The notes below the pieces were generated by a model. The model saw only the letters and a list, made by a program, of their open reading frames with translations. It made no database searches and had not been told where the DNA came from. A stretch of DNA of 64,000 bases from Algoriphagus halophilus (GTDB taxonomy: Bacteria > Bacteroidota > Bacteroidia > Cytophagales > Cyclobacteriaceae), in the NCBI RefSeq assembly GCF_900129785.1, contig NZ_FSRC01000002.1, positions 124,001 through 188,000 on the forward strand, written 5' to 3'. Positions 51,700-60,795 of this stretch are shown piece by piece. The position numbers and the translations under genes were made by a program. Position 1 is the first letter of the stretch, and each line of letters begins with the position of its first letter.

Positions 51700-52539
51700 T
51701 TAGAATATTTTCAAAAACGCGGTAATAAAAGGGGCCGAAAGTAACAATCCGTCAAAACGATCCATAAATCCTCCATGCCCTGGCAAAATATGACCACTGT
51801 CTTTAATTTCTATAGAACGTTTGAACAAGGACTCAATCAAATCTCCATATGTTCCGGCGATGATAATGATTCCTGCAATGACCAACCATTTCCAATCTTC
51901 AATTACATGAAAATACCTTGCCAACACAAAAGCTACGGCTATCGCTGAAAATGCACCTCCCAAAAATCCTTCCCAGGATTTCTTCGGGGATACACGTTCA
52001 AATAACTTCGTTTTACCAAACTTTGTTCCTGCAAAATAAGCCCCTGTATCACTTGCCCATAAAATCAACAAACAGCCAATAAGGATTTCAAAATGGTACA
52101 CTTGGTCCACAGAAAAGACCGCCAAATTCAATAAAGAAAAGGGAACTGCTACATAAAAAATCCCCAAATAGGTAAAGGCAACTCCAGTAAATGGTTTTTT
52201 GTCTGTTTTTCGATACAGCTTAATAAATAAGGTTAGAGATACCAAGGGGAACATAAGATACAAATACTCATGAGGGAACTGTTCTTTTTCTATCAAAAAT
52301 GTCAAGGTAAAAATCATGAGGCCCAAAAAGGTCCCAAAACTTTTCAAAGGTAACATTCCATCCAAGCCAGACAGTTTGTAAAACTCCATTTGAGAGAAGC
52401 CAAGAATGACGGCAAAAATGAAGAAATAGGTCCAATCTGAATAAATGCTTCCCCCTACAACTACTAAGGCTCCGAAAAATGCGGTGATGGCTCTTTGCCC
52501 TAGATTGCTGTAATTATTTATATTAAAACGTGATCTCAT
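51700..52539 (-). CDS. cdsA: Phosphatidate cytidylyltransferase
   Basis: A 279-residue integral membrane enzyme that makes CDP-diacylglycerol from phosphatidate and CTP. The C-terminal signature SLFKRSIEIKDSGHILPGHGGFMDRFDG is complete apart from conservative changes (given here only to locate it at about residues 236-263; key residues are Lys239, Asp246 and Asp258). About eight membrane helices precede it. Its start overlaps the DUF2007 stop by 17 bases, so it is coupled to CPBP and DUF2007 genes. Supplies the precursor for phosphatidylserine and then Psd. Confidence 0.93.
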   Translation of the reverse strand: MRSRFNINNYSNLGQRAITAFFGALVVVGGSIYSDWTYFFIFAVILGFSQMEFYKLSGLDGMLPLKSFGTFLGLMIFTLTFLIEKEQFPHEYLYLMFPLVSLTLFIKLYRKTDKKPFTGVAFTYLGIFYVAVPFSLLNLAVFSVDQVYHFEILIGCLLILWASDTGAYFAGTKFGKTKLFERVSPKKSWEGFLGGAFSAIAVAFVLARYFHVIEDWKWLVIAGIIIIAGTYGDLIESLFKRSIEIKDSGHILPGHGGFMDRFDGLLLSAPFITAFLKIF

Positions 52540-52729
52540 TCTGGATTATATTGTTTGCAAGCAGCAAGTCTTTCTTCTGTACCAATACTTCATAAGTACC
52601 AAACACATGATAGATCGTTTCTTTCTTATTTAAAACTACTGCGTTAATTTCATTTTCTTCCAGGACTCCCTTGACTATCTCCGCCCGGACCTGCATGTCA
52701 CTTTCAAATACTTTAATCCAATTTTCCAT
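52523..52729 (-). CDS. DUF2007-type small protein
   Basis: A 68-residue cytoplasmic protein from the start at 52729 (MENWIKVFES); a start at 52768 would add 13 residues inside the upstream gene. It looks like the DUF2007 fold (putative signal-transducing, ferredoxin-like): VRAEIVKGVLEENEINAVVLNKKE, then YEVLVQKKDLLLANNII. Members are widespread and unexplained. Its stop overlaps the cdsA start by 17 bases and its start overlaps the CPBP stop, so it is locked in the middle of a three-gene operon. Confidence 0.8.
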   Translation of the reverse strand: MENWIKVFESDMQVRAEIVKGVLEENEINAVVLNKKETIYHVFGTYEVLVQKKDLLLANNIIQNEITF

Positions 52730-53657
52730 TTTCGGGCAAATTAATTTTCTTAAGGTAATAGATTCCAACTACAAGTACCAATAAGCCTAAAAATGCTGCT
52801 GAATAAGAAACATCATCTGTAGATTCCAAATCAAAATCAATCATTCCTTGATTGGATAAGTATACCATGATGACAGTAAAGCTATTGTTGAAAATATGGG
52901 CTAAAATTGGATAAAGAAGACTTCCGGTAAATAGGTATAAATACCCGAAAATAGCCCCTAAGAAAACTCTGGGTAAAAAGCCATAAAACTGAAGGTGAAT
53001 TGCCGAGAAAATAATGGCTGTCAACCAAACACCCCAATGCCCAGATTTTAGGTAACGGTGCATTTTGGCCTGAACCAAACCTCTAAAAAACATTTCTTCA
53101 CCAATGCCCGCAAAGACTCCGATGACTAAAATCCCTGTGACCAACTCAGGAATCGTCTGAAAGTCTGTTAAAAATTTGGTCAATTCCATCAATTGCTCCT
53201 CTGTTTCTTTCATCCAGGCCTCCAATCCTGCCATGGATTCGGGAAGAGCCAAGTTAGAGTTTAAGTACACCAACAAAGAGTTAAAGAACATCCCGCCAAC
53301 AGTAATGGCAAGAACAATTAACAAAGCATTCCATTGAAACCTGGAATTCTGGACATCCCAGTGCATGTCCGCCTTATCAATAAATCTGGTAATTACCCAA
53401 GCTGCCACCCAAAATCCAATTCCTGATCCAATTCCTTGGACAAAAAGCATGGCCATTCTACCATTGGGCACATCAAATTCTCCATTTATAAGCCCCAAAA
53501 GGTCTTCTACTGGGATATTAAATAAGACCGGAACAAGGGCCAAAGCGATTCCCTGTAATAAAACTAATACCCCAATAGCAACTAAAACAATGACAATCAG
53601 GGATAAAAGCCAGTTTTTCCGTTGAGCTATTTCTGAGTTGGTTTCGTAAATCTCCAT
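52713..53657 (-). CDS. CPBP-family intramembrane metalloprotease
   Basis: A 314-residue membrane protein with about eight helices. The CPBP (Abi/CAAX protease) motifs are intact: Glu187-Glu188 and Arg192 (EEMFFRG), His221 (SAIHLQF) and a late His in LAHIFNN near residue 257. Family members cleave peptide bonds within the membrane; the substrate is unknown. It is the first gene of the unit CPBP-DUF2007-cdsA and is divergent from dusB, 38 bases away. Confidence 0.9.
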   Translation of the reverse strand: MEIYETNSEIAQRKNWLLSLIVIVLVAIGVLVLLQGIALALVPVLFNIPVEDLLGLINGEFDVPNGRMAMLFVQGIGSGIGFWVAAWVITRFIDKADMHWDVQNSRFQWNALLIVLAITVGGMFFNSLLVYLNSNLALPESMAGLEAWMKETEEQLMELTKFLTDFQTIPELVTGILVIGVFAGIGEEMFFRGLVQAKMHRYLKSGHWGVWLTAIIFSAIHLQFYGFLPRVFLGAIFGYLYLFTGSLLYPILAHIFNNSFTVIMVYLSNQGMIDFDLESTDDVSYSAAFLGLLVLVVGIYYLKKINLPENGKLD

Positions 53658-53677
53658 ATTTGAGGTAAATTTACGCG

Positions 53678-53685
53678 CAAATTTA
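53678..53685 (-). promoter_or_regulatory. -7 box for the CPBP-cdsA operon
   Basis: On the minus strand TAAATTTG (53685-53678) matches TAnnTTTG and lies 20 bases before the CPBP start codon, in the 38-base gap shared with dusB. The -33 part is not evident. Confidence 0.4.
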
Positions 53686-53695
53686 TAATACAGAA

Positions 53696-54685
53696 GTGGT
53701 TAAGATAGGAAAGTTGGAATTGGGAGAGTTTCCCTTGCTGTTAGCACCCATGGAAGATGTGAGTGATCCGCCTTTCAGAGCCGTGTGCAAACAAAATGGT
53801 GCTGATCTCATGTATACAGAGTTTATCAGTTCAGAAGGACTAATTCGTGATGCTGCCAAGAGCGTCCAAAAACTCGATATTTTCGATTATGAGAAACCTA
53901 TTGGGATTCAAATATTTGGAAATGAAATCGAATCCATGCGTGAAGCAGCCGCGATCGCTGCGGAGGCTGGACCAGATATTTTGGACATCAATTACGGTTG
54001 CCCAGTAAATAAGGTAGCCTGTAAGGGAGCCGGAGCAGGCATTTTGCTGGATATCGATAAAATGGTCTCCATGACAGCTGAAATCGTAAAAGCAGTCAAC
54101 ATACCAGTTACTGTTAAAACCAGATTAGGTTGGGATAATGACACCATCCGGATCGTGGAAGTAGCAGAACGATTACAAGATGTAGGAATTCAAGCCATCA
54201 GCATACACGCCCGCACCAGGAAACAAATGTACAAGGGAGAGGCGGATTGGAGCTATTTAAATTTAGTGAAAGAAAATCCTCGCCTTCATATTCCTGTTTT
54301 CGGAAATGGAGATATTGATTCTCCTGAGAAAGCTCTGGAATATAAAAACAAATACAATGTGGATGGAATGATGATCGGAAGAGCAGCAATTGGTTACCCA
54401 TGGATCTTCGATGAAATCAAACATTTTCTTGCCACTGGAAAAAAACTAGAGTCCCCATCCATTGAGGAGCGAATCGCAGTAACCAAAAAGCATTTGGACT
54501 TTTCGGTCGAATGGAAAGGCGAAAAGCAAGGTATTTTGGAAATGAGAAGACACTATACCAATTATTTCCGTGGCATGCCCAACTTCAAACCGATACGAAC
54601 AGAAATGGTCACGGCAGATAGTTACGAGCATGTCTGCCATTTGCTAGACCAAGTGGCGGATCAATATGCCGACTACGTTTTCTAA
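53696..54685 (+). CDS. dusB: tRNA-dihydrouridine synthase DusB
   Basis: A 329-residue FMN enzyme that reduces uridines in the tRNA D-loop. It starts with GTG at 53696; the N-terminus VKIGKLELGEFPLLLAPMEDVSDPPFR fits the family from that codon, so the start is firm even though rare. The catalytic Cys102 is in INYGCPVNKV; the FMN and tRNA-binding pieces HARTRKQMYKG, GNGDI and GMMIGRAAIG follow. Normal length with the C-terminal helical domain. A strong terminator follows. Confidence 0.95.
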   Translation: MVKIGKLELGEFPLLLAPMEDVSDPPFRAVCKQNGADLMYTEFISSEGLIRDAAKSVQKLDIFDYEKPIGIQIFGNEIESMREAAAIAAEAGPDILDINYGCPVNKVACKGAGAGILLDIDKMVSMTAEIVKAVNIPVTVKTRLGWDNDTIRIVEVAERLQDVGIQAISIHARTRKQMYKGEADWSYLNLVKENPRLHIPVFGNGDIDSPEKALEYKNKYNVDGMMIGRAAIGYPWIFDEIKHFLATGKKLESPSIEERIAVTKKHLDFSVEWKGEKQGILEMRRHYTNYFRGMPNFKPIRTEMVTADSYEHVCHLLDQVADQYADYVF

Positions 54686-54695
54686 AAATCATCAA

Positions 54696-54732
54696 AGGGC
54701 TTGAAATTTATTTTTTTCAAGCCCTACTTTTT
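54696..54732 (+). terminator. Terminator of dusB
   Basis: AGGGCTTGAAA (54696-54706) pairs with TTTCAAGCCCT (54715-54725), an 11-base perfect stem, followed by ACTTTTTTG. Confidence 0.88.
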
Positions 54733-54791
54733 TGAAACAAATATTATTTGGTTTTGCTTCCTTTGTAAGAGCTTTTTAAAGCAGACGATCC

Positions 54792-55688
54792 ATGAAAACT
54801 ACCACCAACGATGAATCTCTGAAAAATTGGGGAATGCTTATCCTTTTGGCATTGGTATGGGGAAGTTCTTTTATCCTCATCAAAAGGGGGTTGGAAATCT
54901 TCTCTCCAGGTGAAGTCGGTGCTTATAGAATTGTAGCAGCAGCGACATTTCTGCTTCCCTTATCTCTTCCAAGAATAAAAAACCTCAACAAACACCAGAT
55001 TACCTATTTAATCATAGTAGGATTGGTAGGGAGTTTTATTCCTGCTTTTCTTTTTGCCAAAGCCCAAACTCAGCTCAGTAGTTCCTTGACGGGGGTACTT
55101 AATGCTCTTACCCCATTATTTGTAGTAATAATAGGGGCTATTTTCTTTGGTTCCAGGATCACAAGGAGGAATGGAATTGGTTTGGCTATTGCATTTATAG
55201 GTGTTTTTATTCTAGTCACCGTTAAAGAAGGGGAAGGATTTAACGCATTCTCAGGAATCAACGCTTATGCATTATTCGTGATTCTTGCCTGTATTTGTTA
55301 TGGCTTCAATTTGAACATCATCAAGTTTAAATTCGAACTATTAAAGCCTATAGAAATCACTGCTATATCACTCTTGATGGTCCTTCCAATGGCCCTGGTA
55401 TTTCTATTTACGAGTACTGATTTCTCATATAAAGTGGTGAACGTTCCCGGTGCATTAAAAGCATTAGGCTACCTGACACTCTTGGGAGTTTTAGGAACGG
55501 CCTTGGCACTCATCATATTCAATGTCATGGTAAAGAGAGTCACTCCAGTCTTTGCCAGCTCGGTAACTTACCTCATCCCAATCGTCGCTATTATGTGGGG
55601 AGTATTAGATGGTGAAGTTTTATTAGTTGGCCATTATGTAGGAATCGTGGCAGTGATTTTGGGAGTTTGGTATGGGAATAGGAAGTAA
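54792..55688 (+). CDS. DMT-family transporter (EamA)
   Basis: A 298-residue inner-membrane protein with ten predicted helices in two EamA repeats (about 12-145 and 156-295). Typical stretches are ALVWGSSFILIKRGL at the first helix and GTALALIIFNVMVKR in the second repeat. Members export amino acids or small metabolites; the substrate cannot be told. It is convergent with the M23-like gene two bases away. Confidence 0.9.
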   Translation: MKTTTNDESLKNWGMLILLALVWGSSFILIKRGLEIFSPGEVGAYRIVAAATFLLPLSLPRIKNLNKHQITYLIIVGLVGSFIPAFLFAKAQTQLSSSLTGVLNALTPLFVVIIGAIFFGSRITRRNGIGLAIAFIGVFILVTVKEGEGFNAFSGINAYALFVILACICYGFNLNIIKFKFELLKPIEITAISLLMVLPMALVFLFTSTDFSYKVVNVPGALKALGYLTLLGVLGTALALIIFNVMVKRVTPVFASSVTYLIPIVAIMWGVLDGEVLLVGHYVGIVAVILGVWYGNRK

Positions 55689-55690
55689 AA

Positions 55691-56590
55691 CTATTGTTTT
55701 TCGCTTTTATATTTTTTCAATTCCCTTTTAGACATTTCTACTGTAATGAGCTCATCTGGATGGGCCACTGTCAGACTCTCCGGTTGATTGATTTCTATGG
55801 TGCCATCTGATGTAGCAAACCTTACAGGAAAAGGTTCATACTTCAGTTTTTCCACCCCATCCTTTGCAGGCTTTAAATTTACCATTCTGACATGAGCACC
55901 TGAATTATAATTCTCTCCAGCTGAAGTGGCGATTACCTGCCCTGGAAGCACCGGATCCCCTACTTTTACTTGTTGACTTCCAGTTTTTAAAACCATGATT
56001 TTAGTGAAGCTACCATCCTCATGATAGATCTCAATAAAATTCTCTTCCCGTTGAAAGTCTAGATTCTCTTTCTGTCCCGCCACTCCCATATTCATGGAGG
56101 ATATGACCCCCTTTCGAGGAGCTACAATTTCTGTAGGTCCTTCCAACTTAAATGAAAGTCCTACATAATCATTATTTTTCTCCTTGGGTTGAAGTCTATT
56201 TTCTAAATGTGTCATTGGCTGAGCCAAGATCTTTTCACCTTCCCGTACAGGAAAAAAATAGGTTGGTTCTACCTTATTCTTTCCGTACATATTCCCTTTA
56301 ACATAGCTGATGGAATAACGGTAATTGGTAGAAGCATTCTCCTGAATTCGTTTTAAGGTTGTGGCCCTATTCTTTCCAGGCATCGCCACAACGACCACTA
56401 CATTCCCGCTAGTAGTACTCAAGTTTTCCAAACTGGAAAAATTTAAAAGAACTGTATAAGGAATTTCAGCTGTATTGACCGTGGACAAATCAACAGATCC
56501 ATCCGCTTGTCTATCAGACTCAACAGTGATTTGAGCAAATGATTTACTACAAAATAAAAAGGTAAGTAGGGCGACTTGAATTCTTTTCAT
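55691..56590 (-). CDS. M23-like protein with degenerate active site
   Basis: A 299-residue exported protein (signal peptide ending KSFAQ, about residue 20). The C-terminal 120 residues have the beta-fold of LytM/M23 endopeptidases: RKGVISSM, ENFIEIYHEDGSF, VKVGDPVLPGQVIATSAGENYNSGAHVRM. In active enzymes the first motif contains His and Asp and the last is HLHFE; here these are MNMGVAG and AHVRM, so zinc ligands appear lost. It is probably a non-catalytic binding or activator protein. The N-terminal half is unassigned beta structure. Confidence 0.75.
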   Translation of the reverse strand: MKRIQVALLTFLFCSKSFAQITVESDRQADGSVDLSTVNTAEIPYTVLLNFSSLENLSTTSGNVVVVVAMPGKNRATTLKRIQENASTNYRYSISYVKGNMYGKNKVEPTYFFPVREGEKILAQPMTHLENRLQPKEKNNDYVGLSFKLEGPTEIVAPRKGVISSMNMGVAGQKENLDFQREENFIEIYHEDGSFTKIMVLKTGSQQVKVGDPVLPGQVIATSAGENYNSGAHVRMVNLKPAKDGVEKLKYEPFPVRFATSDGTIEINQPESLTVAHPDELITVEMSKRELKKYKSEKQ

Positions 56591-56601
56591 GCATCAAAAA
56601 T

Positions 56602-56625
56602 GATTTTAGTTTTTATACTAAAATC
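56602..56625 (-). terminator. Hairpin downstream of the DUF3810 gene
   Basis: GATTTTAGT (56602-56610) pairs perfectly with ACTAAAATC (56617-56625) around TTTTAT. On the minus strand ATTTTTG follows the stem. It sits in the 60-base gap before the M23-like gene and may end or weaken read-through. Confidence 0.6.
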
Positions 56626-56650
56626 TCTTTTAAAAAAGATAAAACCAAAT

Positions 56651-57724
56651 TTATTCTCCATTCATTCTCTTCCTCCAGGCATAAGCCAACATAGGAAGTT
56701 GCTGATAACTTTTCACGCCGGCTTTTACTCCTTGGGATTTCAAAAATATATCATTTGACTTTCGACTCAATTCATAGGAGATTGGTTGAATGGCCTCGCT
56801 GGCTTCCCTGATAGAAAGAATGTCTTTTTTCACTCCAAGGTCGAGACCTTGAATAAACACTTTGTAATCTTCAGGATCCATTCGATAATAATCGCGGATT
56901 TGGTACATCAGCAACCTCAATTGAGCAGAATATTTCAACAAAGGATCATTACTGTTTCCACATATTACCCAAGCAATAAAGTTCGCTTCCCCTTCATTGG
57001 TCACACCATAGCTATGGGCCATTTCATGGGCTACTGTAAAAGGCTGTTCCAATGGATGCAAAGTTGGGTCTATATAGCTCTCTCCTGTAAAGGGGAAATA
57101 AATACCTAAAATCCCCATTCTTCTCATGAAACCGGGCGGTGGAAATAATTTGGTTCTAGGCCTACCGGTAAAATTCAACCCCAACATATCCAAATTCTCT
57201 CCCATATTAACCCGCACTACCTTTTCCAACTCGGGATAAGGTAAAATTTCAGTTATGGCAATCGTATCAGTGGTAATCAATCTTCTATATTGCTCCACCA
57301 ATCGCTGGGTAATCATTACTTCCTCCTTCAGCTTCTCCAAATCCAAAGATTCGGTTTTTAAACCTAATTGCTGGAAGATAGGCGTGCGCTGATAATTGTA
57401 ACCCCACAGCACTAAAAAGAAAAATATCAGGGCTCCCAAACCATTGGCCAATGCCCTCAATGAATATAAAACCTTTCTTTTCCATCCATATCTTTCTCTG
57501 AGACGATAGATATAGATCCCTAAAACAATAAATACTGCGATGATAAAAAAATAAACGCTGGGAAATGGCAAATATCCCAGCGTCTGATCTATCACATTCC
57601 GAATTACCGGAAAGAATTTTCTTGAATAAATTTCATCTGTAGCTTCTGGATTGAGAGATGCCACATATCGAATTCCTAATGCATTTACACCAAGAATTAC
57701 CCAAGTCCAATCTCTTTTCCCCAT
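56651..57724 (-). CDS. DUF3810 membrane metallopeptidase-like protein
   Basis: A 357-residue protein with three N-terminal membrane helices (about 8-20, 56-73, 92-110) and a long extracytoplasmic part of the DUF3810 family. A zinc-protease motif HEMAH occupies His233-His237 and a likely third ligand is Glu244 or Glu246 (TNEGEANF). This fits a gluzincin-type peptidase, but no activity has been assigned to the family as far as I know. It starts 14 bases after the NifU-type gene, so these two are probably cotranscribed. Confidence 0.85.
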   Translation of the reverse strand: MGKRDWTWVILGVNALGIRYVASLNPEATDEIYSRKFFPVIRNVIDQTLGYLPFPSVYFFIIAVFIVLGIYIYRLRERYGWKRKVLYSLRALANGLGALIFFFLVLWGYNYQRTPIFQQLGLKTESLDLEKLKEEVMITQRLVEQYRRLITTDTIAITEILPYPELEKVVRVNMGENLDMLGLNFTGRPRTKLFPPPGFMRRMGILGIYFPFTGESYIDPTLHPLEQPFTVAHEMAHSYGVTNEGEANFIAWVICGNSNDPLLKYSAQLRLLMYQIRDYYRMDPEDYKVFIQGLDLGVKKDILSIREASEAIQPISYELSRKSNDIFLKSQGVKAGVKSYQQLPMLAYAWRKRMNGE

Positions 57725-57738
57725 CAGTACGGATTTAC

Positions 57739-58320
57739 TTAAATTCCTTCTGCTTCTACTTCCTTCACTTCCGGAAGCATTCTGGTCAAAAGGTTTTGTA
57801 TTCCAGCCTTTAAGGTAACTGTGCTAGAAGGACATCCTGAGCAAGAGCCTTGAAGCAATACTTTGACTACTCCGTCATGGAATGAATGAAATACAATGGC
57901 TCCACCATCCTGCTCTACAGCCGGTCTGATATATTCATCCAGAATACCTTTAATTTTTTTCACAACTTCTGAATCGTTCTCATCAAACAAAGGATCCTTG
58001 TCAAAACTTGCCTTTACCACAGGCTGCCCTGATTCTAAATACGCCTTGATATGATCTCTGAATATATTCTGAACTTCAGACCATTCCACATCCTCAGATT
58101 TGGTGACAGTCACGAAATTAGATGCAACAAAAACTCTCCGAACAGCTGCAAAATTAAACAGTTCCTGAGCCAAAGGACTATTTTCTGCACTTTCAGCATC
58201 TGGATAATCAAAACTTACTCCATCTTCTGCCAACATAAAATTTGCGACAAACTTCAAAGAGTTTGGATTTGGATTAGCCTCCATGTATAAATGGACAGGT
58301 CTCGCTTGTGCTTTTAGCAT
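57739..58320 (-). CDS. NifU-type Fe-S scaffold protein (Nfu)
   Basis: A 193-residue protein. The start at 58320 (MLKAQARPVHLYMEANPNPNS) gives the standard Nfu N-terminal domain; a longer frame from 58389 adds 23 residues without similarity. The C-terminal NifU domain (about 115-190) has Cys160 and Cys163 (GSCSGCPSS), which hold a 4Fe-4S cluster at a dimer interface for delivery to apoproteins. Cytoplasmic. All hallmarks are intact. Confidence 0.92.
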   Translation of the reverse strand: MLKAQARPVHLYMEANPNPNSLKFVANFMLAEDGVSFDYPDAESAENSPLAQELFNFAAVRRVFVASNFVTVTKSEDVEWSEVQNIFRDHIKAYLESGQPVVKASFDKDPLFDENDSEVVKKIKGILDEYIRPAVEQDGGAIVFHSFHDGVVKVLLQGSCSGCPSSTVTLKAGIQNLLTRMLPEVKEVEAEGI

Positions 58321-58397
58321 GGTATTCTCTTTTTTGTTTAGAAAACCGAAATCATAGGATTTAGTTCCGGGAGCTGCAAATTTCAACAAGAAATCTC

Positions 58398-59132
58398 TTA
58401 TTTCATAGGATGGCCTGTAGCGGCATACCAGATCCCTCCATAAAGATGTTTCAAGAAATCAGGATCTTCCCAAGCAGACTCCACGTGTCCTAAAGCGGTG
58501 TAAAATACTCTACCTCCATCAAAATCATGATACCATGCCATTGGGTGGTTGTCTCCATTTCCCTTAGCTACCTTGTAAGTACTTTCATCAGCTTTTACCA
58601 AGACTTTGATATCAGGATTGATTTCTCTGAATTCATACAATTCATCTGTCCAGAGCCAATTTTTAGGCAAATGCCAAGTTGCTGGATGATTCTGATCCAC
58701 CACTTCCAATCTTAGGGTTTGCTGAGCTGGGTGAGAAAGGAAATAAGCTCCGATCATCTTATTATACCATGGCCACTCGTATTCAGTATCTGTTGCTGAG
58801 TGAATTCCCACTACTCCTTTTCCACTTTGAACAAATTTCTGGAAAGCCGCTTTTTGTTCCGCGTTAAAAATGGTACCCGTAGTAGTGGTAAGGATCACCA
58901 CATCGTATTTCGCCAAGTTTTCATCCGTAAATACACTGGCATCTTCTGTGGTGTATACACTGAATACATGCGTTTTCCCCATTTTCTTCAATGCAACTAC
59001 CGCATCGGAAATAGATTGATGACGGAATCCAGCGGTCTTACTGAATACCAAAGCTCTGAATTGTTGAGCAGGAGCTACTAAAGCAATACTGAAAATCAGC
59101 CCTAGTGTGAGCAAAGATTTTTTTAGGTTCAT
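58398..59132 (-). CDS. ThuA-domain protein, exported
   Basis: A 244-residue protein with a signal peptide (ending VAPAQ, about residue 22) and one ThuA domain of the glutamine-amidotransferase-like fold. Typical stretches are LVFSKTAGFRHQSI, GVVGIHSATDTEYEWPWY, and PMAWYHDFDGGRVFYTALGH near the end. ThuA proteins are tied to sugar metabolism (trehalose/sucrose) in rhizobia, but most Bacteroidota copies are unassigned. It lies 38 bases after the VanX-like gene on the same strand. Confidence 0.92.
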   Translation of the reverse strand: MNLKKSLLTLGLIFSIALVAPAQQFRALVFSKTAGFRHQSISDAVVALKKMGKTHVFSVYTTEDASVFTDENLAKYDVVILTTTTGTIFNAEQKAAFQKFVQSGKGVVGIHSATDTEYEWPWYNKMIGAYFLSHPAQQTLRLEVVDQNHPATWHLPKNWLWTDELYEFREINPDIKVLVKADESTYKVAKGNGDNHPMAWYHDFDGGRVFYTALGHVESAWEDPDFLKHLYGGIWYAATGHPMK

Positions 59133-59170
59133 TGGTTTTAAGATTTGATTATTAGGTATTTGATAAATTT

Positions 59171-59938
59171 TTACTTAATGATTTGAAATTTCTCTCCGGC
59201 TTCTTTTCTGGAAAATGCATTGAAATGCCACCATTCTGAACCTATTCCCATAAATCCGGAGTTGGTCATCACTTTTCGGAGGATTTCTCTATTTGCAATT
59301 TGAGCAGAAGAGATTACGCCTTCTTCCAACATCTGGCTTTCACGATCAGGATAGGCCGCATATCCAAAGAAATCATAGCCAGTTCCCATATCCAATGGTT
59401 CTGATTTAGAAGTATCGTAAATGGTCAGATCGACCGCTACCCCATAATTATGCAAGCTTCCCAATTTTGGGTCGGCTACATACAATGGTTTGATGCTATC
59501 TGGTTTATCCAAGTTGTCCCAGAGAATTTGCTGTACACTTAGAGGCCGTGCTCCATCATAAATTAATAAGGTATAATCCGGATATTCTGACTGTAGCTGC
59601 TGCTGAGCCTTTTTCAAACTTTCCGCTACCTCTGGCTGTAAATATGCATGGATCAATTCTCCGTAAACGTCTTCTCCAAAAAAATTATCTTCGGTAGAAT
59701 ATTTTAATTCCACTCTGATCCCAGGTACAACTTCCTCTACATTGACTAAATTTTGCTCAATCATTTGCTTTTCCAACACTGGAATTTCAGAGGATTGAAC
59801 TGTAGTTTTATGATCACTTAACTGTTCCGCTATTTCCTTTTGTAGTTCTCCTTCAATGGACCTTAACTCCTTTTGGTTACAGCCTAAAAGGATTACCACA
59901 CATACCAATAAAATGAAATTGGATCTCAATGAAATCAT
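59171..59938 (-). CDS. D-Ala-D-Ala dipeptidase-like lipoprotein (M15D, VanX/DdpX)
   Basis: A 255-residue lipoprotein (lipobox ILLGC, Cys20). The M15D zinc site is complete: His163 and Asp170 in SLHNYGVAVD, catalytic Glu235 and His238 in EWWH, plus Arg131 of YDGARPL. Such enzymes split D-Ala-D-Ala, either for resistance (VanX) or recycling of wall dipeptide (DdpX). With no van operon here and an envelope location, peptidoglycan turnover is the likelier role. Its start overlaps the SDR gene stop by four bases. Confidence 0.9.
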   Translation of the reverse strand: MISLRSNFILLVCVVILLGCNQKELRSIEGELQKEIAEQLSDHKTTVQSSEIPVLEKQMIEQNLVNVEEVVPGIRVELKYSTEDNFFGEDVYGELIHAYLQPEVAESLKKAQQQLQSEYPDYTLLIYDGARPLSVQQILWDNLDKPDSIKPLYVADPKLGSLHNYGVAVDLTIYDTSKSEPLDMGTGYDFFGYAAYPDRESQMLEEGVISSAQIANREILRKVMTNSGFMGIGSEWWHFNAFSRKEAGEKFQIIK

Positions 59939-60693
59939 AGTTCTTTATTCACAATGGTGGCAGAAGCTTGAGCTGTAGGCAAAACCACTACATCAGCGAT
60001 TACCACGTGAGGGGGTCTAGTTACGGCAAATTCCACAATGTCTGCAATATCCTGAGCGAGCAATGGTTCAAATCCCTGATAAACAGACTCAGATCTCTTC
60101 TCATCTCCTTTAAATCTTACCAACGAAAACTCAGTTTCCACCAAACCCGGGTGAATAGCTATTACTTTTAGTCCAAAAGGGTTTAGATCAATACGCATTC
60201 CATTGGTAATGGCATCTACTGCATGTTTGCTTCCGCAATAAACATTTCCATTGGGGTACACTTCTTTTCCCGCAATAGAGCCTATATTAATAATTATTCC
60301 GGATTTTCGCTTGGTCATCCCTGGAATGATTGCCTTGGAAACATACAACAATCCTTTCACATTGATGTCCATCATGGCATCCCAATCGTCCAAACTACCA
60401 TTTTGAATTGGATCTAGCCCATGGGCATTTCCTGCATTATTGATCAACACATCGATAGCCTTCCACTCCTCAGGCAATGCTCCCAAGATATCCAACACCT
60501 TCTCCCTATCCCGTACATCAAACACTAACGGAAGGTATTCTACCTCATTTGGAAGTTCAGCCGCCAATTCCTTTAATCGATCAGCTCTTCTTCCAGTGGC
60601 GATGATATTGTATCCTAATTTAGCCAATGTCAGGGCACAGGCTTTTCCGATTCCTGAAGTCGCCCCAGTGACCAAAGCAATTTTATTTTCCAT
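59935..60693 (-). CDS. Short-chain dehydrogenase/reductase (YdfG-like)
   Basis: A 252-residue classical SDR. NAD(P) is bound by TGATSGIG (residues 9-16); NNAG lies near 85-88; the catalytic Ser139, Tyr152 and Lys156 (YCGSK) are intact. Overall resemblance is to YdfG, an NADP-dependent 3-hydroxy acid (serine/malonic semialdehyde) dehydrogenase, but the substrate in this organism is not shown by the sequence. It is coupled by a four-base overlap to the downstream VanX-like lipoprotein, without an obvious metabolic link. Confidence 0.9.
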   Translation of the reverse strand: MENKIALVTGATSGIGKACALTLAKLGYNIIATGRRADRLKELAAELPNEVEYLPLVFDVRDREKVLDILGALPEEWKAIDVLINNAGNAHGLDPIQNGSLDDWDAMMDINVKGLLYVSKAIIPGMTKRKSGIIINIGSIAGKEVYPNGNVYCGSKHAVDAITNGMRIDLNPFGLKVIAIHPGLVETEFSLVRFKGDEKRSESVYQGFEPLLAQDIADIVEFAVTRPPHVVIADVVVLPTAQASATIVNKEL

Positions 60694-60795
60694 GCTGAAA
60701 GATAATTAGATTTGTATGGATGCTAAAATTCAATCACTACACAATTCCATTAGGGCAAAAAAAATACCAACTATCTTTTAACAAATGGAGGTAAA

